Origin: an uncultured Oscillibacter sp.
GTDB taxonomy: Bacteria > Bacillota_A > Clostridia > Oscillospirales > Oscillospiraceae
Length of the DNA stretch: 9,614 nt
Direction: 5' to 3'
Assembly (NCBI GenBank): GCA_948902155.1
Contig: CAQVQZ010000077.1
Location: 1 to 9,614, forward strand
Shown here piece by piece: positions 1 through 5,075 of the stretch. The position numbers and the translations under genes are program-made. The stretch's first letter is position 1. The number at the start of each line of letters is the position of its first letter. Below the pieces are notes generated by a model. It was not told the DNA's origin. It searched no databases and was given only the letters and a program-made list of their open reading frames with translations.

Positions 1-1107
1 TCCGGGGACGTGGTGAAGGCCCTGTGCCTCCACGTGGCCCACACCTGCAACCTCAACTGCTCCTATTGTTTTGCAAGTCAGGGAAAGTATCACGGGGACC
101 GGGCGCTGATGAGCTTCGAGGTGGGGAAGCAGGCCCTGGATTTCCTCATTGAGCACTCCGGGAGCCGGACCAACCTGGAAGTGGACTTCTTCGGCGGCGA
201 GCCGCTGATGAACTGGCAGGTGGTCAAGGACCTGGTGGCCTACGCCCGGACCCAGGAGGGGCCCCATCACAAAAAATTCCGCTTCACCCTCACCACCAAC
301 GGCATGCTCATTGACGGCGACGTGATCGACTTCGCCAACCGGGAGATGGACAACGTGGTGCTGTCCCTGGACGGGCGGAAGGAGATTCACGACGCCCTCC
401 GGGTGGACTACGCCGGAAACGGCAGCTATGACCGCATCGTCCCCAAGTTCCAGAAGCTGGTGGAGGCCCGGGGGGGAACCCGCTACTACATGCGGGGTAC
501 CTTCACCCACGCCAACCCGGATTTTACGAAGGACCTCTTCCACATGGCGGACCTGGGCTTCACAGAGCTGAGCATGGAGCCGGTGGTCTGCGCCCCCGGC
601 GACCCCGCCGCCCTGACGGCGGAGGATTTGGAAATCGTCAAGGAGCAGTATGAGCTTTTGGCAAAAGAAATGCTGAAGCGGCATCAAGAGGGCCGCCCCA
701 TCACCTTCTATCATTACATGCTGGACCTTACCGGCGGCCCCTGCGTCTACAAGCGCATTTCCGGCTGCGGGTCCGGGACGGAGTATATGGCCGTCACTCC
801 CTGGGGGGACCTGTACCCCTGCCACCAGTTCGTGGGGGAAGAGGCGTACAAGCTGGGGGACGTGTGGAAGGGCGTTACCAACACCGCCCTGCGGGAGGAG
901 TTCCGGTCCTGCAACGCCTACGCCCGGCCCGAGTGCGCCGGCTGCTGGGCCAAGCTTTACTGTTCCGGCGCCTGCGCCGCCAACGCCTACCACGCCTCCG
1001 GGTCCATCCGGGGGATCTACGAGGCGGGGTGCGAGCTGTTCCGCAAGCGCATTGAGTGCGCCGTCATGCTCCAGGCTGCGCTGGCGGAGGAGGCCGGGGA
1101 AGCATGA
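1..1107 (+). CDS. scfB: SCIFF peptide maturase, radical SAM/SPASM protein (5' end outside the window)
   Basis: This enzyme family installs Cys-to-Thr thioether cross-links in the SCIFF ribosomal peptide (six cysteines in forty-five residues), using S-adenosylmethionine and iron-sulfur clusters. The frame is open from base 1 and no real start is visible. The radical SAM motif CNLNCSYC lies only 16 residues in (Cys16, Cys20, Cys23 of the visible part), whereas family members carry roughly 80-100 residues before it, including a peptide-recognition domain. That part and the precursor gene scfA must therefore lie to the left. The GTG at base 10 is internal. Other landmarks are FFGGEP (SAM-binding glycine-rich motif), TTNG, LSLDG, and a C-terminal SPASM region rich in cysteine (CGSGTEY, YPCHQF, then C-A-G-C-W-A-K, YCSGAC, GCELF) for two auxiliary [4Fe-4S] clusters. 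The whole reading resembles the CteB protein of Clostridium thermocellum from memory. Its stop overlaps the next start (ATGA). Confidence 0.93.
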   Translation, partial: SGDVVKALCLHVAHTCNLNCSYCFASQGKYHGDRALMSFEVGKQALDFLIEHSGSRTNLEVDFFGGEPLMNWQVVKDLVAYARTQEGPHHKKFRFTLTTNGMLIDGDVIDFANREMDNVVLSLDGRKEIHDALRVDYAGNGSYDRIVPKFQKLVEARGGTRYYMRGTFTHANPDFTKDLFHMADLGFTELSMEPVVCAPGDPAALTAEDLEIVKEQYELLAKEMLKRHQEGRPITFYHYMLDLTGGPCVYKRISGCGSGTEYMAVTPWGDLYPCHQFVGEEAYKLGDVWKGVTNTALREEFRSCNAYARPECAGCWAKLYCSGACAANAYHASGSIRGIYEAGCELFRKRIECAVMLQAALAEEAGEA

Positions 1108-2456
1108 CCACCCCAATCTGGGACTTCCTGGAAAGCTACTGCCGGGCGAAAGCCCACCGCCTCCACATGCCGGGGCACAAGGGCCGGGGGCCCCTGGGCT
1201 GTGAGCCGTGGGACCTGACCGAGATACAGGGAGCGGATTCCCTCTATGAGGCTTCCGGCGTCATCGCGGAGAGCGAGGGGAACGCCGCCGCCCTCTTCGG
1301 CTCCGGGGCCACGTTCTACTCCACCGAGGGCTCCAGCCAGTGCGTCAAGGCCATGCTGTACCTGGCTCTGGCCCACCGCCCCGCCGGGGCCGCGCCGGTG
1401 ATCGCTGCCGCCCGGAACGTCCACAAGGCGTTTGTCTACGCCGCCGCCCTGCTGGATTTCGAGATCGCATGGCTCTGGCCGGAGGAGGGGACGGGTTCCC
1501 TGTGCGCCTGCCCCATCACGGCGGAGGGGCTGGAGCGGGCCCTGGCCGAATTAAAAGCCCCGCCCGCCGCCGTGTATGTCACCAGCCCGGACTACCTGGG
1601 GAATCTGGCGGACATCCCGGCCCTGGCGGAGGTCTGCCATGCCCACGGGACCCGCCTGCTGGTGGACAATGCCCACGGGGCTTATCTGCGGTTTTTAAAT
1701 CCCTCCCTCCACCCCCTGGACCAGGGGGCGGACCTGTGCTGTGACTCCGCCCACAAGACTCTGCCGGTCCTCACCGGAGGGGCCTACCTCCACGTGTCGA
1801 AAGCCGCCCCGGCGGCGTTCCGGGAGTCCGCTAAAGCGGCGCTGGCCCTGTTCGGGTCCACCAGTCCGTCTTATCTGACCATGGCCTCCCTGGACCTGTG
1901 CAACGCCGGACTGGCCGGAGAGGGGCCGGGGCGCATCCGCGCCGCCGCCGGGCGGCTGGAAGCGCTGAAGCGGGAATTGCCCAAATGGGGCTGGTCCTCG
2001 GTGGGAACGGAGCCGTTAAAGCTCACCCTGGACGCCGCCGGGCACGGCGTGACCGGCTTCCTCGCGGCGGAGCATCTTCGGGTGAACGAGGGCGTCGAGG
2101 TGGAGTATAGGGACCGGGACCACGTGGTGCTGATGGCCTCCGGGGCCACGGATGAGGAGGCGTTCCAGGCCGTGGAGCGCGGGCTTCGCGCCATGCCGGC
2201 CCGCCGCCCTGTTTCCCGTCCGGCCCTGCCTTTGGCAAAGGGGGAGCGGATTTTGCCGGTCCGGGAGGCGCTGTTTGCCCCCCAGGAGACCGTCCCGGCG
2301 GCGGAAAGCCTGGGACGGGTCTGCGGCGCGCCGGCGGTGAGCTGCCCCCCGGCGGTCCCCGTCGCCGTCTCCGGGGAGCGCATCGGCCCGGAGGCGGTGG
2401 AGCTGTTCCGGTATTACGGCGTCGAATTTGTGGACGTTCTGCGGAAATTTGATTGA
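1104..2456 (+). CDS. Orn/Lys/Arg decarboxylase family, PLP-dependent (fold type I) enzyme
   Basis: This is a 450-residue protein of the short Gram-positive branch of the Orn/Lys/Arg decarboxylase family, which lacks the N-terminal wing domain of the ~715-residue enterobacterial enzymes. It should decarboxylate a basic amino acid (arginine, lysine or ornithine) to a polyamine precursor in the cytoplasm; the substrate cannot be read from sequence. Visible signatures are HMPGHKG at residues 21-27, VDNAHG with Asp188 and His191 over the cofactor ring, SAHKT with Lys218 as the Schiff-base lysine, and the C-terminal family motif SCPPAVPVAVSGERI near 413-427. The ATG at 1104 is chosen because it overlaps the stop of the preceding gene, starts the typical N-terminus (MTTPIWDFL), and follows GGAGGAGG at 1086-1093; an in-frame extension to 1056 is only read-back into scfB. 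Coupling suggests co-expression with the maturase. A YaaO/SpeA-like arginine or lysine decarboxylase is the closest guess. Confidence 0.88.
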   Translation: MTTPIWDFLESYCRAKAHRLHMPGHKGRGPLGCEPWDLTEIQGADSLYEASGVIAESEGNAAALFGSGATFYSTEGSSQCVKAMLYLALAHRPAGAAPVIAAARNVHKAFVYAAALLDFEIAWLWPEEGTGSLCACPITAEGLERALAELKAPPAAVYVTSPDYLGNLADIPALAEVCHAHGTRLLVDNAHGAYLRFLNPSLHPLDQGADLCCDSAHKTLPVLTGGAYLHVSKAAPAAFRESAKAALALFGSTSPSYLTMASLDLCNAGLAGEGPGRIRAAAGRLEALKRELPKWGWSSVGTEPLKLTLDAAGHGVTGFLAAEHLRVNEGVEVEYRDRDHVVLMASGATDEEAFQAVERGLRAMPARRPVSRPALPLAKGERILPVREALFAPQETVPAAESLGRVCGAPAVSCPPAVPVAVSGERIGPEAVELFRYYGVEFVDVLRKFD

Positions 2457-2470
2457 AATCCGAAAAATGA

Positions 2471-2518
2471 GGCAGACTATCTCTGCCGCCCCGTTCCGTT
2501 GGAGCGGGGCAGATTTTT
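2471..2518 (+). terminator. Intrinsic terminator with a competing upstream hairpin
   Basis: The stem 2482-2497 / 2501-2513 has 13 pairs including one G-U, a three-base bulge (2486-2488) and a GTT loop. It is followed by five T at 2514-2518. Immediately upstream, GGCAGA (2471-2476) can pair with TCTGCC (2482-2487), which would disrupt the terminator stem. An A-run at 2463-2467 can also pair with the T-run. The hairpin follows the decarboxylase stop by 25 bases but is only 24 bases ahead of the ferredoxin ATG, leaving no room for a promoter in between. It may be a partial terminator or attenuator. Confidence 0.65.
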
Positions 2519-2542
2519 GATTTGAGATAGGAGAGTGCCCAT

Positions 2543-2722
2543 ATGAACGCGACGGTCAACGAAAACTGCATCGGCTGCGGCCTCTGCGCCGGAAACTGCC
2601 CGGAGGTCTTCCACATGGGAGACGACGGCTTCGCCCACGGCGGCGAGATTCCCGACGGGGCCTTGGAAGCGGCTCAGGACGCCCGGGACGAGTGCCCGGT
2701 CAGCGCTATCAGCGTCGAGTAA
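2543..2722 (+). CDS. Small single-cluster [4Fe-4S] ferredoxin, 59 aa
   Basis: This cytoplasmic electron carrier has a CIGCGLCAGNCP motif at residues 9-20 and a distal ECP at 50-52. By analogy with Desulfovibrio- and Bacillus-type single-cluster ferredoxins, Cys9, Cys12, Cys15 and Cys51 would bind the cluster. Cys19 is the position that in two-cluster ferredoxins belongs to the second cluster; the rest of that second motif is absent. The protein is acidic, as usual for ferredoxins, and its length fits the family. The start follows AGGAG at 2529-2533 with nine bases spacing. No promoter fits between the preceding terminator hairpin and the gene, so transcription must come through or from within the decarboxylase gene. 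It could supply electrons to the neighbouring radical SAM enzyme, but that is only a guess from proximity. Confidence 0.9.
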   Translation: MNATVNENCIGCGLCAGNCPEVFHMGDDGFAHGGEIPDGALEAAQDARDECPVSAISVE

Positions 2723-2744
2723 GCAGCGCCGAATACGCAAAAGC

Positions 2745-2779
2745 CCGCGTCCCGGTTTCCGGGGCGCGGACCTTTTTTT
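2745..2779. terminator. Bidirectional intrinsic terminator between convergent genes
   Basis: Eleven-pair stem 2745-2755 / 2759-2769 (one G-T wobble) with a TTT loop, followed on the plus strand by seven T at 2773-2779. On the minus strand the same stem is followed by GCTTTT (from the A-run at 2739-2742). It ends the ferredoxin transcript from the left and the spoVAF-like transcript from the right, whose stop codon is only five bases from the T-run. Confidence 0.85.
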
Positions 2780-2783
2780 GCCG

Positions 2784-4202
2784 TCAGGTGTTGTCCCGGC
2801 GGATGGGCTCCCGGATGAGGAGCCGCCGCATGGCCTTGCCGTTGAAGGGAATCAGGGGATAGAGGTAGCCCCGGCCCACCAGGGGCTTGGTGGTGGCCAG
2901 CAGGACGAGGATGCCCAGGATGCCCAGGCCGTAGCCCCAGACGTCGAAGGCCGCCGTCAGAAGCAGCAGGACCACCCGGAGCAGCTTGAAGGCATAGCCC
3001 ATCTCATAGCTGGGCTGGGCGAAGCTGGCTACGGAGACGAAGGCCATATACACCAGCACCTCCGGCCCCAGCCACCCGGCCTGGACGGCGAAATCGCCCA
3101 GGATCAGGGCCCCCAGCATGGAGAAGGAGTTGGACAGGGAATCCGGCGTGTTCAGGGACGCCAGCTTCAGCACATCCACCAGGAACTCCACCACCAGCAG
3201 CTGCCACAGCAGCCCCAGCGCCGCCGGTTCCGGCGAGGAGAGGAAATTCAGCCACTCCGGGAGGCGTCCGGTTTCCTTCACCATGAGATACCATGTGGGG
3301 GTGATGAGCAAGGAGATTAAGAAAACCACGATGCGCAGAAGCCGGAGGTAGGTTCCCACCAGCGGAGGAAAGTAGAACTCGTTGGCCTCCTGGGTGAAGT
3401 CGAAAAAGGTGGTGGGCAGGATCATCACCGACGGGGAGTTGTCCACCATCAGGATGACGTTGCCCTCCATGATGCTGGCGGCGGCGCTGTCGGGCCGCTC
3501 TGTGTAGCGGACCTTGGGAAAGGGGTTGTACCACTGCTTGGGCCGGATGGCCTCCGCCACGCTCTCCTGGGCCATGGAGAGGGAGTTCACGTCGATAGCG
3601 CTGAGCTTGGCCCGGATGCCCTCCAGCAGGGCCGGGTCCGCCTTGTCGTCCAGGTAGCAGAGCACCGCGTCGGTGCGGGAGCGCTTTCCCACCTTTACGC
3701 CCTCCATGGTCAGATGGGGGTCCCGGATGCGGCGGCGGAGCAGGGCCATGTTGGGCACCACCGCCTCCACAAAGCCGTCGTGAGACCCCCGGAGGACCTT
3801 TCCGTCCGGCGGTTCCTCCACGCTGCGGCTGGGGTAGTTCTTGGCGTCGATCTGCGCCCCGCCCCGGAGGCCCTCCACCAGCAGGAGGGTCTTGCCCATG
3901 AGGACGGACGTGATGATCTCGTCGGGGTCAAAGCTCACATCCACCTCGGAGAAGGTGATGAAGCGGTCCGCGAACGGCTGCATCTCCGTCAGGCCCTCCA
4001 GGGCGTTCTGGGGCTGGGAGAGCCAGAAGGCGCCCATCCGCTCCAGGGTCTCGTCCTTGCCGTAGCCGTCCACGACCCAGAGCCGCGCCCGGCGTCCGCC
4101 GATGACGTAGTCCCGGCTCACCATGTCCACGCTGCGCCCGACGCCCAGGGCCTGGTCGAAGAGGCGGACGTTTTCCATGTAATTGTCTGATAGTTTTTCC
4201 AT
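2784..4202 (-). CDS. spoVAF: SpoVAF/GerA-family spore germination protein
   Basis: The 472-residue protein has a soluble N-terminal domain (about 1-285) and a C-terminal membrane domain with about five hydrophobic segments near 288-308, 326-347, 358-379, 381-397 and 404-437. This is the layout of GerA A-subunits and SpoVAF. Family landmarks include the RGSHDGFVE segment, RRRIRDPHL, a FPPLVGTYLRLLR stretch entering the membrane, and the NTPDSLSNSF loop. It is read as SpoVAF rather than a GerAA because no gerAB or gerAC follows: a terminator lies directly downstream. SpoVAF sits in the spore inner membrane and is reported in Bacillus to act in a channel that enhances germination. The ATG at 4202 is preferred over an in-frame TTG at 4214, because GGAGG (4212-4208) precedes it by five bases and overlaps that TTG. 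A sigma-G-like promoter lies just upstream. It is unusual that the other spoVA genes are not adjacent. GerA-family assignment is firm; SpoVAF is likely. Confidence 0.85.
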   Translation of the reverse strand: MEKLSDNYMENVRLFDQALGVGRSVDMVSRDYVIGGRRARLWVVDGYGKDETLERMGAFWLSQPQNALEGLTEMQPFADRFITFSEVDVSFDPDEIITSVLMGKTLLLVEGLRGGAQIDAKNYPSRSVEEPPDGKVLRGSHDGFVEAVVPNMALLRRRIRDPHLTMEGVKVGKRSRTDAVLCYLDDKADPALLEGIRAKLSAIDVNSLSMAQESVAEAIRPKQWYNPFPKVRYTERPDSAAASIMEGNVILMVDNSPSVMILPTTFFDFTQEANEFYFPPLVGTYLRLLRIVVFLISLLITPTWYLMVKETGRLPEWLNFLSSPEPAALGLLWQLLVVEFLVDVLKLASLNTPDSLSNSFSMLGALILGDFAVQAGWLGPEVLVYMAFVSVASFAQPSYEMGYAFKLLRVVLLLLTAAFDVWGYGLGILGILVLLATTKPLVGRGYLYPLIPFNGKAMRRLLIREPIRRDNT

Positions 4203-4223
4203 GCGCACCTCCAAGAATGGGGG

Positions 4224-4253
4224 TAGTATGCGCAGAATGGGCGAAGGCTATCC
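4224..4253 (-). promoter_or_regulatory. Sigma-G-type forespore promoter of spoVAF-like gene
   Basis: On the minus strand, GGATA at 4253-4249 is followed after exactly 18 bases by CATACTA at 4230-4224. The known sigma-G consensus is roughly gMATR, 18 bases, CATNMTA. The -10 matches fully, the spacing is exact, and the -35 misses one base. Transcription would start near 4217, giving a leader of about 15 bases with GGAGG at 4212-4208 directly before the ATG at 4202. This supports both the start codon and forespore expression. Confidence 0.72.
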
Positions 4254-4355
4254 GTGGGAAAAGCGGAAATTGGTGCGCTGGGTGGGGATGGTTTCGGAAT
4301 GGGTGAGGGAGGATGGAAGTTTTCGATTGGGGGTATTTTTGTCCGGTGGTCGAAT

Positions 4356-4380
4356 AAAAAAGCCGCCCTTTTCGAGGCGG
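4356..4380 (-). terminator. Leftward intrinsic terminator upstream of the sense promoter
   Basis: On the minus strand, CCGCCT (4380-4375) pairs with GGGCGG (4368-4363) around a CGAAAA loop, followed by six T at 4361-4356. It lies just outside the rightward promoter. No leftward gene precedes it, so its only evident clients are antisense transcripts that start at the 4786-4814 promoter and read past the first hairpin. It would also shield the spoVAF-like promoter region from such read-through. Confidence 0.6.
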
Positions 4381-4386
4381 TGGAAT

Positions 4387-4415
4387 TTGGCAAAATACGG
4401 CGTATTCCGTATAAT
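4387..4415 (+). promoter_or_regulatory. Sigma-A promoter for the small-peptide mRNA
   Basis: TTGGCA (4387-4392), a 17-base spacer and TATAAT (4410-4415): eleven of twelve consensus bases with optimal spacing. The predicted start is G4422. The spacer contains a perfect 6+6 inverted repeat, AATACG and CGTATT centred on G4400, placed where a repressor could block polymerase. The next ~190 bases are leader. Confidence 0.75.
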
Positions 4416-4493
4416 AAGTTTGAAGGACGCTATCGCAGAACAGGCGGTGAGCCCACTCCCCAGTGAAAGGGGGTGGTTCATTTCCCTTGGGGT

Positions 4494-4521
4494 CCCCGCA
4501 AAATCCGCAGATTTTGTGGGG
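4494..4521 (+). other. Twelve-pair hairpin in the peptide mRNA leader
   Basis: CCCCGCAAAATC (4494-4505) pairs with GATTTTGTGGGG (4510-4521) through one G-U wobble, closing a CGCA tetraloop. There is no T-run after it, so it is not a terminator. It is followed by a purine-rich tract (4518-4551, a single C) containing several GGAGG-like elements. A second hairpin precedes it: CCACTCCC at about 4453-4460 with GGGGGTGG at 4470-4476. These could act as a ribosome standby or translation-control region. Confidence 0.55.
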
Positions 4522-4613
4522 GAAGGAGGAGCAAGGAAGAGGAGGAAGGAATACCCGTCAGGGTGTTCCGCCTGAAACGGACTTTGCTTCGACGACGAAG
4601 GGAGGTGACGCGG

Positions 4614-4700
4614 ATGTGGAAGGAACGGTTGTACTTTGTGCTCCGATTTCTGGTGTGTCTGGCCTTTTGGGCCTACATACTGACCATAAAAGCGTGTTGA
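4614..4700 (+). CDS. 28-aa hydrophobic single-pass peptide, candidate type I toxin
   Basis: The peptide starts MWKERLYF, has a hydrophobic body (about residues 6-25, interrupted by Arg11) rich in Leu, Phe, Val and Trp, and ends TIKAC. Positive charges at the N-terminus (Lys3, Arg5) and Lys26 near the end frame one predicted membrane segment. The ribosome binding site, GGAGGTGA at 4601-4608 preceded by AAG, is among the best matches to the 16S rRNA tail in the window and is eight bases from the ATG. The stop codon lies inside the 5' arm of the terminator hairpin. Size, hydrophobicity, long structured leader and antisense promoter fit type I toxins that damage membranes. I do not recognise a named family, and a non-toxic small membrane protein is possible. 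The in-frame upstream extension to 4473 has no ribosome binding site and reads as basic low-complexity sequence. Confidence 0.65.
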   Translation: MWKERLYFVLRFLVCLAFWAYILTIKAC

Positions 4701-4734
4701 CCGCTCGGCTTAGGCCCCGAACGGTCAACTTTTT
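4697..4734. terminator. Shared terminator hairpin of peptide mRNA and antisense RNA
   Basis: TTGACCGCTCGG (4697-4708) pairs with CCGAACGGTCAA (4717-4728), twelve positions with one C-A mismatch, around an eight-base loop. Rightward it is followed by CTTTTT (4729-4734), a strong terminator overlapping the peptide stop codon. Leftward the same stem (mismatch becomes G-T wobble, so more stable) is followed by CACGCTTTT, a weaker T-tract. It is the region where sense and antisense RNAs overlap. Confidence 0.8.
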
Positions 4735-4757
4735 AAGCTGATCAACTAAGGGCTGAC

Positions 4758-4771
4758 CGCCGTACGGCGGC
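4758..4771. repeat. GC-rich palindrome, 5' hairpin of the antisense RNA
   Basis: CCGCCGTACGGCGG is a perfect 14-base palindrome. In the antisense RNA it can fold as a five-pair stem with a GTAC loop near the 5' end. It replaces the TATCGCAGAACA linker found at the equivalent place in the inverted-repeat copy at 4431-4442. Confidence 0.55.
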
Positions 4772-4785
4772 GTCCTTCTATGTTT

Positions 4786-4814
4786 ATTATACGCATCCGC
4801 TTCCGTTTTGTCAA
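4786..4814 (-). promoter_or_regulatory. Perfect-consensus sigma-A promoter for the antisense RNA
   Basis: On the minus strand TTGACA (4814-4809), a 17-base spacer and TATAAT (4791-4786): all twelve consensus bases with optimal spacing, at least as strong on paper as any other promoter in the window. It faces the small-peptide gene, as expected for an antitoxin RNA that must exceed its target. Confidence 0.8.
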
Positions 4815-5028
4815 GACGATGAAGCAAGGTCGGCAAAACAGTATGAGGCATTTCAGCCTTGCGCTTGCTCCGGCCCCGCCGGAAAGCAGACAATTTGCCG
4901 CCTGTACGCCGCCGGAAAACAAGTGTTTCCTGCATGGAGAATTGCACAAAGGTGTTTTTCCCCCGCCCGCCACTTTTGGCGGACTCACTGAAATCCGGCG
5001 GAAAGTCCCGTTTCCCAGGGAAAAACCG
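4815..5028. other. Intergenic region without a recognisable gene
   Basis: Between the antisense promoter and the gltB promoter there is no credible coding frame. The rightward frame from 4780 runs across both promoters and lacks a ribosome binding site; the leftward frames overlap the antisense promoter. A small hairpin (CCGCC 4967-4971, GGCGG 4978-4982) has no adjoining T-run. The motif CGCCGGAAA-purine-CA occurs twice (about 4877 and 4910), probably by chance. Confidence 0.6.
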
Positions 5029-5058
5029 TTGACAGGGCGGCATTTCCCCTCGTATAAT
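5029..5058 (+). promoter_or_regulatory. Sigma-A promoter upstream of gltB
   Basis: TTGACA (5029-5034), an 18-base spacer and TATAAT (5053-5058): both hexamers perfect, spacing one base over optimal. Predicted start near 5065. The only gene downstream in this direction is gltB, whose start codon is about 127 bases further, with a terminator in between. Confidence 0.8.
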
Positions 5059-5075
5059 CGGCAAAAGAGAGAGCC

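Larger units (their letters stand above)
4203..4386. other. Intergenic stretch, promoter and terminator only
   Basis: Between the divergent spoVAF-like start and the rightward promoter at 4387, I see only the sigma-G promoter and the leftward terminator at 4356-4380. The section 4254-4355 holds no recognisable gene, repeat or site. Open frames crossing it on either strand lack ribosome binding sites and run through the promoters. Confidence 0.6.
4688..4778 (-). ncRNA. Putative antisense (antitoxin) RNA, about 90 nt
   Basis: Predicted to start at G4778, eight bases after a perfect TATAAT, and to end in the T-tract after the shared hairpin near 4688. Its 5' part folds into a short hairpin (CCGCC, GTAC, GGCGG at 4771-4758) with AAGG/CCTT outer pairing. 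Its 3' hairpin (4728-4697) is the exact complement of the mRNA terminator and stop codon. No open frame with a ribosome binding site is present. Expected role: base pairing with the peptide mRNA 3' end to trigger decay or block translation. Ends are predicted, not measured. Confidence 0.5.
4352..4814. other. Candidate type I toxin-antitoxin module
   Basis: The interval is a self-contained unit. In order it holds a leftward terminator (4356-4380), a rightward promoter (4387-4415), a 192-base structured leader, a 28-codon hydrophobic peptide (4614-4700), a terminator hairpin (4697-4734), a palindrome (4758-4771), and a leftward perfect promoter (4786-4814). The two transcripts converge and overlap by about 45 bases at their 3' ends, as in TxpA/RatA-type and holin-like toxin loci of Firmicutes. 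Both promoters and 5' transcribed regions are similar in inverted orientation: TATAATAA (4410-4417 and 4791-4784), GAAGGACGC (4422-4430 and 4778-4770), and GGCGGT-x-AGCCC (4443-4454 and 4761-4750). Function is inferred from architecture alone. Confidence 0.6.

Noticed and set aside
1056..1103. Sixteen-codon N-terminal extension of the decarboxylase
   Set aside because: It lies inside scfB; the ATG at 1104 gives the ATGA overlap, a well placed ribosome binding site and the normal family N-terminus.
2778..3320. Rightward 180-codon frame opposite the spoVAF-like gene
   Set aside because: Gln-, His- and Gly-rich antisense shadow lacking a ribosome binding site, beginning in the terminator T-run.
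4183..4575. Rightward 130-codon frame starting inside the spoVAF-like gene
   Set aside because: It overlaps the start of a well supported gene and the sense promoter and leader, and has no suitable ribosome binding site.
4352..4780. Leftward transcript as a housekeeping RNA (RNase P RNA or tmRNA)
   Set aside because: The size between the perfect promoter and the distal terminator is suggestive, but no RNase P core sequence, tmRNA tag reading frame or tRNA-like ends could be seen.
4387..4814. Miniature transposable element with terminal inverted repeats
   Set aside because: The inverted similarity coincides with promoters and transcript starts and does not continue outward; no target-site duplication was found around the ends. 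Not fully excluded.
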